The position numbers and the translations under genes are program-made. From positions 124,001-188,000 of the forward strand of contig NZ_JAMRXH010000007.1 of assembly GCF_023740735.1 (NCBI RefSeq): DNA of 64,000 nucleotides, read 5' to 3'. The notes beneath the pieces were generated by a model. That model was not told the DNA's origin. It did no database searches and saw only the letters and a program-made list of their open reading frames with translations. This document shows, piece after piece, positions 15,448 through 25,173 of this stretch. How positions within the stretch are numbered: the stretch's first letter is position 1; each line of letters opens with the position of its first letter. This stretch comes from Nocardia sp. CDC159. GTDB lineage: Bacteria > Actinomycetota > Actinomycetes > Mycobacteriales > Mycobacteriaceae.

Positions 15448-16518
15448 TCAGAGCCATTTGTTGCGGCGGAATGTGATGAGCAGACCCGTGCAGATCGCCA
15501 GGATGACGATCCACACCATGCCGTAGCCGAAGGTCCACTTCAATTCCGGCATGTGCTCGAAGTTCATGCCGTAGATACCCGCGATCATGGTCGGCACCGC
15601 GGCCATGGCGGCCCAGGCGGAGATCTTGCGCATATCGGTGTTCTGCTGCACGGTCACCTTCGCCAGCGCGGCATTGATCAACGCGCTGAGCGATTCGTCG
15701 AAATCGCTGATTCGCTCGGCCACGGCGGTGTGATGATCGGCGACGTCGCGCAGATAGCGCCGGATCTCCTTGGGCAGCGGCAATTCCGGACTCTTCGACA
15801 GCAATTGCAGCGGCAGGGCGAGCGGATTGACCGCCCGGCGCAATTCCACGACCTCGCGTTTGAGCTGGTAGATCGCATCGATGGCGAGGCGACTGTTCGG
15901 CGTGAACACCTCCTCCTCCATTTCGGCGACATCCTCCTCGATCTCCTGGGTCACCTCGGTATAGGAGTCGACGACATGATCGGCGATGGCATGCAGTACC
16001 GCGCCGGTGCCGAGTGCGAGTCGCTGCGGATTCGCCTCCAATCGCCGTCGCACACCGGTGAGTTCGGTGTGATCCCCGTGCCGCACGGTCACCACGAAAT
16101 CGCGGCCGACGAACATCATGATCTCGCCGGTCTGCACGATCTCGGTGATGCTGTGCAGATCGTGTTCGACGTATTTCACCGTGCGCAGCACCAGGAACAG
16201 GGTTTCGTCGTAGCGTTCCAGTTTGGGGCGCTGACGCGCGTGCACCGCATCCTCCACGGCCAGTTCGTGCAGGCCGAAAGTCCCGGCCACATCGGCCATC
16301 TGGAATTCGTCGGGGGCGTGCAGGCCCACCCAGACGAAGCCGGATTCCTTGGCGCGCACCTCCGCCAGCGCCTCGGCATGGGTGTACCGGCCGGGCAGCC
16401 GCTGCCCATCGACGTACACCGCGCAATCGATGATCGCCCGCGCGGTCGGCACCGGAATATGCGGCAGCTCGTCCTTCCCGCGGCCGCGGAACGAGGACAG
16501 GGGCGGAATCTGGGGCAC
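15448..16518 (-). CDS. corA: Magnesium/cobalt transport protein CorA
   Basis: 356-aa CorA-family channel for Mg2+ or Co2+. A large N-terminal cytoplasmic alpha/beta domain and stalk helix (DVAEMEEEVFTPNSRLAIDA) lead to two C-terminal membrane helices. The signature GMN is intact in YGMNFEHMPELKW, followed by FGYGMVWIVILAICTGLLIT and a basic tail (FRRNKWL). GTG at 16518 is the start in this frame. Its position and orientation match Rv1239c. Together with the MgtE-N/CBS protein 2 kb away it makes this a divalent-cation region. Confidence 0.95.
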   Translation of the reverse strand: MPQIPPLSSFRGRGKDELPHIPVPTARAIIDCAVYVDGQRLPGRYTHAEALAEVRAKESGFVWVGLHAPDEFQMADVAGTFGLHELAVEDAVHARQRPKLERYDETLFLVLRTVKYVEHDLHSITEIVQTGEIMMFVGRDFVVTVRHGDHTELTGVRRRLEANPQRLALGTGAVLHAIADHVVDSYTEVTQEIEEDVAEMEEEVFTPNSRLAIDAIYQLKREVVELRRAVNPLALPLQLLSKSPELPLPKEIRRYLRDVADHHTAVAERISDFDESLSALINAALAKVTVQQNTDMRKISAWAAMAAVPTMIAGIYGMNFEHMPELKWTFGYGMVWIVILAICTGLLITFRRNKWL

Positions 16519-16559
16519 GTGTGGGGATGCTAGTCGCTGATCTTCGGCAAGATGGACGG

Positions 16560-17414
16560 GTGCGCATCGACCTGCATACCCACTCCAACGCCTCCGACGG
16601 CACCGACACCCCGGCCGAGCTGATCTGCAACGCGGCCGCGGCCGGACTGGACGTGGTCGCGCTGACCGACCACGACACCACCGCCGGTTGGGCGGCGGCC
16701 GCCGCGGCGCTGCCGAGCGGGATGACGCTGGTGCGCGGCATGGAGATGTCGTGTGTGGGCAGGGGAGAGGACGGCTGGCCGGTCTCGGTGCACCTGCTGG
16801 CCTATCTGTTCGATCCGGCCGACGCCGCCTTCGCGCGCGAGCGGGAGCGGCTGCGCGCCGAGCGCATCGTCCGGGTGCGGGCGATGGCCGAGCGCATGGC
16901 CGCCGACGGGCTGCCGATCGATCCGGAGCAGGTGCTCGCCTCGGCGGGGCCCTCGGCCGGGCGGCCGCATCTGGCCCGGGCGTTAGTGGCGGCCGGGGTG
17001 GTGCCGACGGTGAGCGCGGCCTTCGAGAAGCTGCTCGCCCCGCGCGGGCGCTATTACGTCGAGAAGGCCGACACGCCGCTGCGCCGCGCGGTCGAGATGG
17101 TGGCGGCCGCCGGTGGGGTGAGCGTGGTGGCGCATCCGCGGGCGCGCTCGCGCGGGCGGCTGCTGGCGCTGGCGGAGATCCACGATCTGGCCGCGCTGGG
17201 CCTGGCCGGGCTGGAGGTCGACCATCCGGATCACAGCGCCGCCGATCGGGCGCTGCTGCGCGGCCTGGCCGCCGAACTGGGCCTGCTCACCACCGGGTCC
17301 TCGGACTATCACGGCGCCAACAAGACCATCCGGCTCGGCGAATTCACCACCGACCCCGAGCAGTTCGAGAAGCTGGCCGACAAGGCGAGCGGGGTTCCGG
17401 TGATCGTCGCGTGA
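16560..17414 (+). CDS. PHP-domain phosphoesterase (TrpH/RNase AM-like)
   Basis: 284-aa metal-dependent phosphoesterase of the polymerase-and-histidinol-phosphatase superfamily. The metal ligands are visible in order: DLHTHSNASDG (residues 4-14), VVALTDHDTTAGW, GMEMSC with the bridging Glu, VHLLAY, VVAHP near 205 and TGSSDYHGANK near 255. E. coli RNase AM (YciV/TrpH) of this family degrades short RNA and 3',5'-nucleoside bisphosphates; that substrate is family knowledge. GTG at 16560 puts the first metal motif at residue 4. The GTGA overlap couples it to the next membrane-protein gene. Confidence 0.9.
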   Translation: MRIDLHTHSNASDGTDTPAELICNAAAAGLDVVALTDHDTTAGWAAAAAALPSGMTLVRGMEMSCVGRGEDGWPVSVHLLAYLFDPADAAFARERERLRAERIVRVRAMAERMAADGLPIDPEQVLASAGPSAGRPHLARALVAAGVVPTVSAAFEKLLAPRGRYYVEKADTPLRRAVEMVAAAGGVSVVAHPRARSRGRLLALAEIHDLAALGLAGLEVDHPDHSAADRALLRGLAAELGLLTTGSSDYHGANKTIRLGEFTTDPEQFEKLADKASGVPVIVA

Positions 17415-17677
17415 GGCCGCTGCGGGCGCTGAGCGGGATCGTCGCGGGCGGGCTGGCCGCGCTGACCCTGGTCGTGATCGGCGCGGAGATCCTCGGCGCG
17501 CGACGCGATTTTCCGGGACCGGGCGCGGCGACGGTGGCATGGCATATCGGATTGTCGGCGGTGGCCGTGGCGGCGCAGATATTTGCCGACCGGCGTCGAG
17601 GTTTCGCGGCCATTTCCGGAGTGGTGGTCGTTTTTGGTGCGGCCGGTTATCTGTTGGTTACGCAATGGTGGAATTAG
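17411..17677 (+). CDS. Small integral membrane protein, unknown function
   Basis: 88-aa protein with three likely membrane helices: ALSGIVAGGLAALTLVVIGA, VAWHIGLSAVAVAAQIFA and the C-terminal AAISGVVVVFGAAGYLLVTQ segment. A DRRRG loop separates the last two. GTG at 17411 overlaps the stop of the PHP gene, so it is translationally coupled. I do not recognise a named family. Confidence 0.7.
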   Translation: MRPLRALSGIVAGGLAALTLVVIGAEILGARRDFPGPGAATVAWHIGLSAVAVAAQIFADRRRGFAAISGVVVVFGAAGYLLVTQWWN

Positions 17678-17701
17678 TGACCGCGTAACGGTTGCCTTCG
17701 G

Positions 17702-19315
17702 ATGAATTGTGGCCGAATATCTTTCTATGTGAGCGCTGCCATCGAATCCGATGTCCTGATCGTCGGGGGTGGTCCCGCGGGTGCGTGGGCCGCGCTGGCG
17801 GCGGCTTATGCGGGGGCGCGCGTGGTCCTGGTCGACAAGGGGCGCTGCGGCAGCAGCGGGCCGACGGCGAAAGGGTTTGTCGCGCTGTGGAACATTCCGC
17901 CCGGTCCGGCGCGGGAGGAGGCCGTCCGGCAGAGCTTCGCCAACGGGGGTTGTCTCGGCGATCCGGAGTGGATGCGGCGGGTACTCGCGGAGACGCATCG
18001 GCGGGTCGATCAGCTGGTGCGCTGGGGCTACCGATTTCCGGGTGAGCGCGCGGGCCTGCCCGCCCGGGTCTGCCTCGACGGCACCGCATATCTCGGCCGA
18101 CTGCGGCGCAGCCTGATCGTGGCGGGCGTGCGGATCCTCGATCACCATCCGGCGCTGCAACTGCTCGTCGACGCCGAGGGCGTGGTGAGCGGGGCGAGCG
18201 GGGTGCAGTTGCGCAATGGTTACCAGACCTGGACCGCACGCGCCGGGGCCGTGGTGTTGGCGACCGGTGGGTGCGCGTTCCTGTCCGGCGGCGCGGGTAC
18301 CGATGTCGACACCGGGGACGGCCTGCTGATGGCCGCGGAGGCGGGCGGGGAGCTGTCGGGAATGGAATTCTCCAGCGCCTACGCGCTGGCGCCGGTCGGG
18401 CAGGTGCGACTGACCGCGCTGGGCGACGACGGAAACGCCGCGCGGGTGGTACCCGCCCCGGATCTGGCCCTGCACTTCGCCACGCTCTACGACGAGACGG
18501 GGGCGGCGATCGGGGACGGGCCGTTCGGTTCGCGCGCGGCGGCGTTCGAGGCGATCGCCGACGGGCGGCGGGTCTACGCGGCGCTGGACGAGATTCCCGG
18601 ACCGCTGCGCACGCAGCTGACCGCGTCGGCGCTCGCGCCGCGGGTGCAGCTGCGGCCGGTGCTGGAGGGCACCGTGCGTGGCACGGGCGGTCTGCGCATC
18701 CTCGACTTCGATTGCTCCACAACGGTTCCCGGCCTGTTCGGCGCGGGCGACGTGACCACCCGCGAGCCCATCACCGGCGCGGTCGGCGGCTTCGGCGGGC
18801 AGGGCGGTGCCTGGGCGATCTCGTCGGGGGTGTGGGGCGGTGCCGGGGCGGCGCGGTTCGCGCGCGGCCGGGGGCGGCTGGGCAAGGTGCGCCCGGTGCC
18901 GGGCGCGGGACTGGGCACGGACGCGAGTATCGATCCGCGCGCGGTGGTCGGCCTGGTCCAGGAGCACACGCTGCCGCTGCGGCGCAGCTACTGGCGCAGC
19001 GCGGGCAGCCTGCGCGACAGCATCGCCGAACTCGACGGCATGTGGCCGGTCACCGAATGCGATCTCGGCGGCGACGGACCCGAGCGGCTGCGCGCCCGCG
19101 AGGCGGCCGCCCTGCTGGCGGTGGCGCGCTGGACCAAATACAGTGCGCTGGCCCGCACCGAGAGCCGCGGCATGCACCGGCGCACCGACCATCCCGGCGA
19201 GGGCAGCGACTGGCGGATCCGCCTGCACGCGGGCGGTGTCACCTCGGTCTGGGTGCATCCCGAACAGCGCGATCCGGGTCCGGCGACCCCGCACGCGGAC
19301 CTCACCCCGGCCTGA
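17702..19315 (+). CDS. FAD-dependent oxidoreductase of the fumarate reductase/L-aspartate oxidase group
   Basis: 537-aa flavoprotein. The dinucleotide-binding motif DVLIVGGGPAGAWAALAAAY is at residues 17-36, followed by KGRCGSSGPTAKGF. A second ATGGCAF motif is near 186, and the GDVTTREPITGAVGGFGGQG segment holds the FAD-contacting C-terminal GD. The C-terminal helical domain (YWRSAGSLRDSIAELDGMW) is like that of NadB and succinate dehydrogenase flavoproteins. Substrate unknown. ATG at 17702 gives a short extra leader; GTG at 17729 (VSAAIESDVL) may be the real start. It follows the membrane-protein gene by 24 bp and could share its transcript. Confidence 0.82.
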   Translation: MNCGRISFYVSAAIESDVLIVGGGPAGAWAALAAAYAGARVVLVDKGRCGSSGPTAKGFVALWNIPPGPAREEAVRQSFANGGCLGDPEWMRRVLAETHRRVDQLVRWGYRFPGERAGLPARVCLDGTAYLGRLRRSLIVAGVRILDHHPALQLLVDAEGVVSGASGVQLRNGYQTWTARAGAVVLATGGCAFLSGGAGTDVDTGDGLLMAAEAGGELSGMEFSSAYALAPVGQVRLTALGDDGNAARVVPAPDLALHFATLYDETGAAIGDGPFGSRAAAFEAIADGRRVYAALDEIPGPLRTQLTASALAPRVQLRPVLEGTVRGTGGLRILDFDCSTTVPGLFGAGDVTTREPITGAVGGFGGQGGAWAISSGVWGGAGAARFARGRGRLGKVRPVPGAGLGTDASIDPRAVVGLVQEHTLPLRRSYWRSAGSLRDSIAELDGMWPVTECDLGGDGPERLRAREAAALLAVARWTKYSALARTESRGMHRRTDHPGEGSDWRIRLHAGGVTSVWVHPEQRDPGPATPHADLTPA

Positions 19316-19799
19316 CCTCACATCGGGTTCGGCGGCGGCGGTGCGACAGTTCACCGGCGCCCCCCGCGTACGTGCGAGTTTCCCCTTACGTCCGGGTAAT
19401 TCGAGCGGCCTAGCCTGGGGAGATGGAACTCGCGACCCACCCGCCGGCAGGGGTGATTTGGCAACCCCTCGGACCTGCTGGCAGAATGTTCCGATCCCCG
19501 GCCGACGCCACCGCCCGGTTCGGGGAGATCGGTGAACCGCGACCCGTGACGCACTGCTCCGGACGCGCGGACCACCCCACGGCATTGCCCGGACCCACCC
19601 GTCCGGTTTCTGGCTCGACGGATCTGTGCAGCGATACGCCGTAATACCCGGTGCGGCTTGCCGCGATGTCACTATCGATCGGTATTGCGCGGCGCCCGAG
19701 TGTGATTGGCGCACCCGACGAGTAGCCCGAAAAAACTGATACCAAATACCCGACGGTAACCGCGAGACGGTTCAGTCGATACCGAGCAGGAGTGAAATC
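19316..19799. other. 484-bp gene-free leader of malic enzyme
   Basis: No convincing coding frame lies here; short frames on both strands lack ribosome sites and family resemblance. A -10-like TAGCCT (19411-19416) with TTACGT (19386-19391) upstream could start a transcript near 19421. Three strong hairpins follow (listed separately), leaving about 190 bases before AGGAG and the GTG of the malic enzyme gene. Confidence 0.5.
19443..19606 (+). ncRNA. Candidate structured RNA/leader with three hairpins
   Basis: P1: GCCGGC (19443-19448) pairs with GCTGGC (19477-19482) with one G-U, enclosing AGGGGT (19449-19454) paired to ACCCCT (19464-19469). P2: CCGAT plus CCCCGG (19491-19501) pairs with TCGGGG (19520-19525), a two-base bulge, then ATCGG (19528-19532), about 11 bp in all. 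P3: CCGGAC (19589-19594) pairs with GTCCGG (19601-19606) and is followed by TTTCT. Placement in a long leader upstream of a metabolic gene suggests a cis-regulatory RNA. I could not match it to a known riboswitch class. Confidence 0.4.
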
Positions 19800-21020
19800 G
19801 TGTCACCCGTGACTGATGCACCGAACGCCGCCACGGCGAGCCGTGAAACCGATTCGGCGAACCTGTCCGCCATTACGCACGAGGAAATTTTCGCCGGCCA
19901 TCTCGGGGGCAAGCTCTCGGTGGAACTGACCGCTCCGCTCGAGACCCAGCGCGATCTGTCCATCGCCTACACCCCGGGCGTGGCGCAGGTGAGTCGGGCC
20001 ATTCATGCCGACGACGCCCTGGCCAAGCGCTACACCTGGACCGACCGCCTGGTCGTGGTGGTCAGCGACGGCACCGCGGTGCTCGGCCTGGGCGATATCG
20101 GCCCGCGTGCCTCGCTGCCGGTGATGGAGGGCAAGGCCGCGCTGTTCAAGAAGTTCGCCGGGCTGGACTCGATTCCGATCGTGTTGGACACCAAGGATGT
20201 CGACGAGATCGTGGAGACCCTGATCCGGCTGCGCCCCAGCTTTGGCGCGGTGAACCTGGAGGACATCTCCGCACCGCGCTGCTTCGAGATCGAGAAGCGG
20301 GTCATCGAGGCGCTGGACTGTCCCGTCATGCACGACGACCAGCACGGCACCGCCATCGTGGTGCTGGCCGCGCTCAACGGCGCCGCCAAGGTGCAGGGCC
20401 GCGGCATCGAGGGCCTGAAGGTGGTGGTGTCGGGCGCCGGTGCGGCCGGGGTGGCGTGCACCAATATCCTGCTGGCGGCGGGGGTTTCGGACATCGTGGT
20501 GCTCGACTCCAAGGGCATCGTGAGCCGCGACCGCACCGATCTGAACCACGTGAAGGCCGACCTGGCGCAGCGCACCAACCCGCGCGGGATCACCGGCGGC
20601 GCGACCGAGGCGATGGCGGGAGCCGATGTGTTCCTGGGCCTTTCGGCGGGCACCATCGCCGAGGAGCTGATCGCCTCGATGGCGCCGGAGTCGATCGTGT
20701 TCGCGATGTCCAACCCGGATCCGGAGATCCACCCCGAGGTGGCGCACCGCCACGCCGCGATCGTCGCGACCGGCCGCAGCGACTTCCCCAACCAGATCAA
20801 CAATGTGCTCGCCTTCCCCGGCGTGTTCAAGGGCGCGCTGGACGCCGGTGCCCGCCGCATCACCGAGGGCATGAAGATCGCCGCCGCCGAGGCCATCCTG
20901 AGCGTGGTCGGCGACGAACTCGCCGCCGACAAGATCGTGCCGAGTCCGCTGGACCCGCGCGTCGCACCCGCGGTCGCCGAGGCCGTGGCCGCCGCCGCGC
21001 GCGCCGAAGGCGTTGCGTAG
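19800..21020 (+). CDS. Malic enzyme (short bacterial type, about 400 aa)
   Basis: 406-aa cytoplasmic enzyme that oxidatively decarboxylates malate to pyruvate. Catalytic and binding motifs are all present: YTPG with the general-acid Tyr at 57, GTAVLGLGDIGP at 91-102, EGKAALFKKF with the catalytic Lys at 112, the metal-binding ED pair in NLEDISAPRC, HDDQHGTA at 178-185, and the Rossmann GAGAAG at 212-217. After the second strand comes VVLDSKGI, where an acidic residue suggests NAD preference, though this is weak evidence. AGGAG at about 19789 supports the GTG start at 19800. It has its own long leader and a strong terminator. Confidence 0.95.
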   Translation: MSPVTDAPNAATASRETDSANLSAITHEEIFAGHLGGKLSVELTAPLETQRDLSIAYTPGVAQVSRAIHADDALAKRYTWTDRLVVVVSDGTAVLGLGDIGPRASLPVMEGKAALFKKFAGLDSIPIVLDTKDVDEIVETLIRLRPSFGAVNLEDISAPRCFEIEKRVIEALDCPVMHDDQHGTAIVVLAALNGAAKVQGRGIEGLKVVVSGAGAAGVACTNILLAAGVSDIVVLDSKGIVSRDRTDLNHVKADLAQRTNPRGITGGATEAMAGADVFLGLSAGTIAEELIASMAPESIVFAMSNPDPEIHPEVAHRHAAIVATGRSDFPNQINNVLAFPGVFKGALDAGARRITEGMKIAAAEAILSVVGDELAADKIVPSPLDPRVAPAVAEAVAAAARAEGVA

Positions 21021-21043
21021 CAGCATCTTTCGGTAACAAAAGC

Positions 21044-21075
21044 GGGCGCTTCGTTCAATGGCGAACGAAGCGCCC
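21044..21075. terminator. Bidirectional intrinsic terminator
   Basis: A 13-bp perfect stem (21044-21056 with 21063-21075) has a 6-base loop. TTTCC follows on the plus strand and CGCTTTTG follows on the minus strand. It lies between the convergent malic enzyme and CBS-protein genes and can serve both. Confidence 0.85.
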
Positions 21076-21096
21076 TTTCCTGTCCGGGCTATGCGA

Positions 21097-21528
21097 TCAG
21101 TGCGGGACGGCCACCGAGGCGACGAATCGGGCCAGCTGCTCGTCGTCGAGGTTGCGGGCCAGGTCGGATTCACAGATCATGCCGACCAACCGCTTGTCGT
21201 GCTTCTTGTCGATGACCGGCACGCGCTTGATCTGATGGGCCTCCATCAGCTCCAGCACCTCGCTGACGTCGGTATCCACATCCACCCAGCGCGGGGTGCC
21301 CTGGGCCAGATCCCCGGCGCGCACCCGGCTCGGATCGTGCCCCTCGGCAATGCAGCGAACCACGATGTCGCGGTCGGTGAGCATGCCGATCAGGCGATCG
21401 TTGTTGCAGATGGGAAGCGCACCGACGTCCAGATTGCGCATGACCTGGGCGGCCCGATCGAGGGTTTCGTCGGCCGGGATGCAGGTCGCGTCCCGGTGCA
21501 TGATGTCGCGGGCTTTCATGGCCTTCAC
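21097..21528 (-). CDS. CBS-domain-pair protein
   Basis: 143-aa soluble protein made only of two CBS domains. The first covers KARDIMHRDATCIPADETL to LIGMLTDRDIVVRCIAEG; the second covers GTPRWVDVDTDVSEVLELME to LVGMICESDLARNL. Stand-alone CBS pairs bind adenosine nucleotides (AMP, ATP, NADH and others) and act as energy sensors; the ligand here is unknown. GTG at 21528 was chosen because AGGAGG lies six bases upstream (21535-21540); ATG at 21519 is an alternative. It shares the terminator at 21044-21075 with malic enzyme. Confidence 0.9.
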   Translation of the reverse strand: MKAMKARDIMHRDATCIPADETLDRAAQVMRNLDVGALPICNNDRLIGMLTDRDIVVRCIAEGHDPSRVRAGDLAQGTPRWVDVDTDVSEVLELMEAHQIKRVPVIDKKHDKRLVGMICESDLARNLDDEQLARFVASVAVPH

Positions 21529-21704
21529 TGCAAACCTCCTGTCTCGAAACGGAAGGAGCTTGCACTCCGGGTGCCTTGTCATATGGTGGCCCGGATCGCG
21601 ATCTTGGTCAATCCGCCCGGTATCGAGGATTAGAGTCGGCCGGTCGGTCCCGGTAGTGTCGCTGCCGTCTGTGGCAGGTGTATCGACGACGAGCGGGAGT
21701 ATGT

Positions 21705-22643
21705 GTGGGCGAGTCCATGACCTGGGTGCAAGCGCTGGTGTTGGGCCTGGTCCAGGGGTTGACGGAATTTCTGCCGATCTCGTCGTCGGCGCATCTGCGC
21801 ATCGTGTCGGCGGTGTTCTTCGGTGACGACGCGGGGGCCTCGTTCACCGCGGTCACGCAGTTGGGTACCGAGGCCGCGGTGCTGGTGTATTTCGCCAAGG
21901 ACATCTGGCGGATCGTGCAGGCCTGGTTCGGCGTGGGGCTGAGCCGGTTGCGGGGGTCGGCGCGGGAGCGGGTGCCGATCAGCGAACAGGTCACGACGCG
22001 GTTGCCGGTGTATACCGGGGGCGAGTACGTGCTCGACGAGGACGCGCGGCGCGAACTGGACTATCGGATCGGCTGGTACGTGATCATCGCGACCATTCCG
22101 ATCGGCCTGATCGGCTTCGTCCTCAAGGACCAGATCCGTACCGGCGCACGCAATCTCTGGCTGGTGTCGACCATGCTGATCGTCTTCGCGCTCGTCATCG
22201 CGGCGGCCGAACATTACGGCAGCAAGCGGCGTCCGATCGAGCAGCTGACCACGCGTGACGGCCTGATCATGGGCTTCGCCCAGTGCCTGGCGCTGATTCC
22301 GGGCGTCTCCCGCTCCGGCGCGACCTCCTCGGCGGGCCTGTTCGTCGGCCTGACTCGCGAAGCGGCCGTGCGATTCTCGTTCCTGCTGGCGATTCCGGCG
22401 GTGGTGGCGTCGGGCCTGTTCAGCCTGCCCGACGCATTCGAGCCGGCCGGTGAGGGGCTCAATGCCTCGGGCCCGCAGCTGCTGGTGGCCACGGTGCTCT
22501 CGTTCGTGGTCGGCTACGCGTCGGTGGCCTGGCTGCTGCGGTTCGTCACCCGGCATTCGTTCAACTGGTTCGTCGGCTACCGCATCGTGCTGGGGCTGGC
22601 GATCATGGGACTGCTCGCGACCGGGGTGGTCTCGGCCACCTAG
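21705..22643 (+). CDS. uppP: Undecaprenyl-diphosphatase (BacA/UppP)
   Basis: Integral membrane phosphatase that recycles undecaprenyl (here decaprenyl-type) pyrophosphate to the monophosphate lipid carrier for cell-wall synthesis; overproduction gives bacitracin resistance. The N-terminal motif GLTEFLPISSSAHLRI and the second conserved motif PGVSRSGATSSAGLF are intact, and about eight hydrophobic helices follow the family pattern. Length 312 aa from GTG 21705, chosen for GGGAG five bases upstream; ATG 21717 (MTWVQAL) aligns with mycobacterial starts and is also likely. The stop overlaps the stop of the opposing ABC permease gene through CTAG. Confidence 0.95.
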   Translation: MGESMTWVQALVLGLVQGLTEFLPISSSAHLRIVSAVFFGDDAGASFTAVTQLGTEAAVLVYFAKDIWRIVQAWFGVGLSRLRGSARERVPISEQVTTRLPVYTGGEYVLDEDARRELDYRIGWYVIIATIPIGLIGFVLKDQIRTGARNLWLVSTMLIVFALVIAAAEHYGSKRRPIEQLTTRDGLIMGFAQCLALIPGVSRSGATSSAGLFVGLTREAAVRFSFLLAIPAVVASGLFSLPDAFEPAGEGLNASGPQLLVATVLSFVVGYASVAWLLRFVTRHSFNWFVGYRIVLGLAIMGLLATGVVSAT

Positions 22644-23323
22644 TCGATCGGCGCCGAGCGGCGCAGCCGGCCCGTGCCGGGAACGCTGGCCCATACCGCG
22701 AAGGCCAATATCGCGTCCAGGGCCAGGGCTAGCACGGCGACCAGGAGCGCGCCGACCAGGACGCGGTCGTATTTGTAGAGGCTGATGCCGTCGAAGATGT
22801 AGCGGCCCAGGCCGCCCAGATTCACATAGGCGGCGATGGTCGCGGTCGCGACGACCTGCAGCGTGGCCCCGCGTAAACCGGTGAGCAGCACCGGAAGTGC
22901 GTTGGGCACCTCGACGCGGAACAGGACACGGCGCTCGTTCATGCCCATGGCGCGCGAGGCGTCCACGACGTTCGGATCCACATTGGCGATGCCCGCGTAC
23001 GCCCCCGCCAGCAGCGGCGGCACGCCGACGGTGATCAGCGCCAGCAGCGGCGGCAGCAGGCCCAGCCCGAGCAGCAGCACCACGAAGGTGAGCAGGCCCA
23101 GCGTCGGCAGCGCGCGCATGGCGTTGGCGAAGCCGACGATCAGACCGCCGCCGCGGCGCGTGTGCCCGATGACCAGTCCGATCGGCAGCGCGATCGCCGC
23201 CGACAGTGCCACGGCCAGGAAGCTGTACCACAGGTGTTCCAACAGGCGCTGCTGGATTCCGGTGTGCCCGCCCCAGTTCGCCGCCGTGGTCAGGTAGTGC
23301 CAGGCATCGATGAAGAGGTTCAC
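22640..23323 (-). CDS. ABC transporter permease, quaternary-amine/osmolyte type (OpuCB/ProW-like)
   Basis: 227-aa inner-membrane permease. Six hydrophobic helices are visible, with the EAA-type coupling loop DASRAMGMNERRVLFRVEVP near residue 130. The motif AYVNLGGLGRYIFDGI, shared by OpuC/YehW permeases, follows. GTG at 23323 (VNLFIDAWHYL) overlaps the stop of the neighbouring permease by four bases (GTGA), so the operon order is binding protein, ATPase, permease, permease with coupled translation. The presumed cargo is glycine betaine or a similar compatible solute. Confidence 0.92.
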   Translation of the reverse strand: MNLFIDAWHYLTTAANWGGHTGIQQRLLEHLWYSFLAVALSAAIALPIGLVIGHTRRGGGLIVGFANAMRALPTLGLLTFVVLLLGLGLLPPLLALITVGVPPLLAGAYAGIANVDPNVVDASRAMGMNERRVLFRVEVPNALPVLLTGLRGATLQVVATATIAAYVNLGGLGRYIFDGISLYKYDRVLVGALLVAVLALALDAILAFAVWASVPGTGRLRRSAPID

Positions 23324-24011
23324 GCGTCCGCCCCTTTCGCCAGGTCGACCGACAGCCGTAGGCGCCGCGTGGCGGGGGCGCGACCGGTGCGCAGCCACGG
23401 CGTGGCCCAGCGCCCGAGCAGATACAGCACCCGGTCCACGATCAGGGCCAGCGCCAGAACCACGATGATGCCCGCCACGATCTCGTCCGGATAGTCGCGC
23501 TGATAGCCCTGGGTGAACAGCTTGCCCAGCCCGCCGACGCCGATCAGCGCGCCGACCGTCACCGCGGAAATATTGGTGACGGCCACTACCCGCAGATTGG
23601 CCACGAAAACCGGTAGCGCCAGGGGAAATTCGACGGTGAGGGCGCGGCGCAGCCGGGGGTAGCCGATGGCGTCGGCGGCGTCGAGCACCGCGGTCGGCAC
23701 CGAGTCCAGGGCGGCGGGCACCGCGATCACCAGCAGTGCGACCGAGTAGATACTCAGCGCGATCACGACATTGAGCGGATCGATGGTGGCGATACCGGCC
23801 AGCGGCGGGATGATGACGAACAGCGCCAGCGAGGGCACGGTGTAGGCGACGCTGGCGACGGTCGTGGTGGTGCGGCGCAGCCAGCGCACCCGCCGGGCGA
23901 CGGTGCCGACGGGCACCGCGACCACCAGGCCGATCAGCAGCGGGACCAGCGCCAGATACAGATGGGTGCGGGCATACCCGGCGATCTCGGCGAAGTTGTC
24001 GACGAGGTATC

Positions 24012-24015
<4 letters not shown>
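23320..24015 (-). CDS. ABC transporter permease, quaternary-amine/osmolyte type (second subunit)
   Basis: 231-aa permease paired with the one above. It has an N-terminal periplasmic stretch, six membrane helices, and the coupling loop DAADAIGYPRLRRALTVEFP followed by AVTVGALIGVGGLGKLF. Its ATG overlaps the stop of the ATPase gene by four bases. Together the two proteins form a heterodimeric pore of the OpuC/YehWY class rather than a fused ProW. Confidence 0.92.
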
Positions 24016-25163
<1,148 letters not shown>

Positions 25164-25173
25164 GGAGGCCCTC

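Noticed and set aside
19443..19532. Resemblance to SAM, cobalamin or ydaO-type riboswitches in the malic enzyme leader
   Set aside because: Short look-alike words (GGCAACCCC, GGTGAACC) occur, but in the wrong order and without the rest of any consensus; kept only as an unclassified structured RNA.
19423..19644. 73-codon plus-strand frame in the malic enzyme leader
   Set aside because: The ATG overlaps a GGGGAG only two bases upstream, the product has no recognisable pattern, and the frame coincides with strong RNA stems; treated as non-coding.
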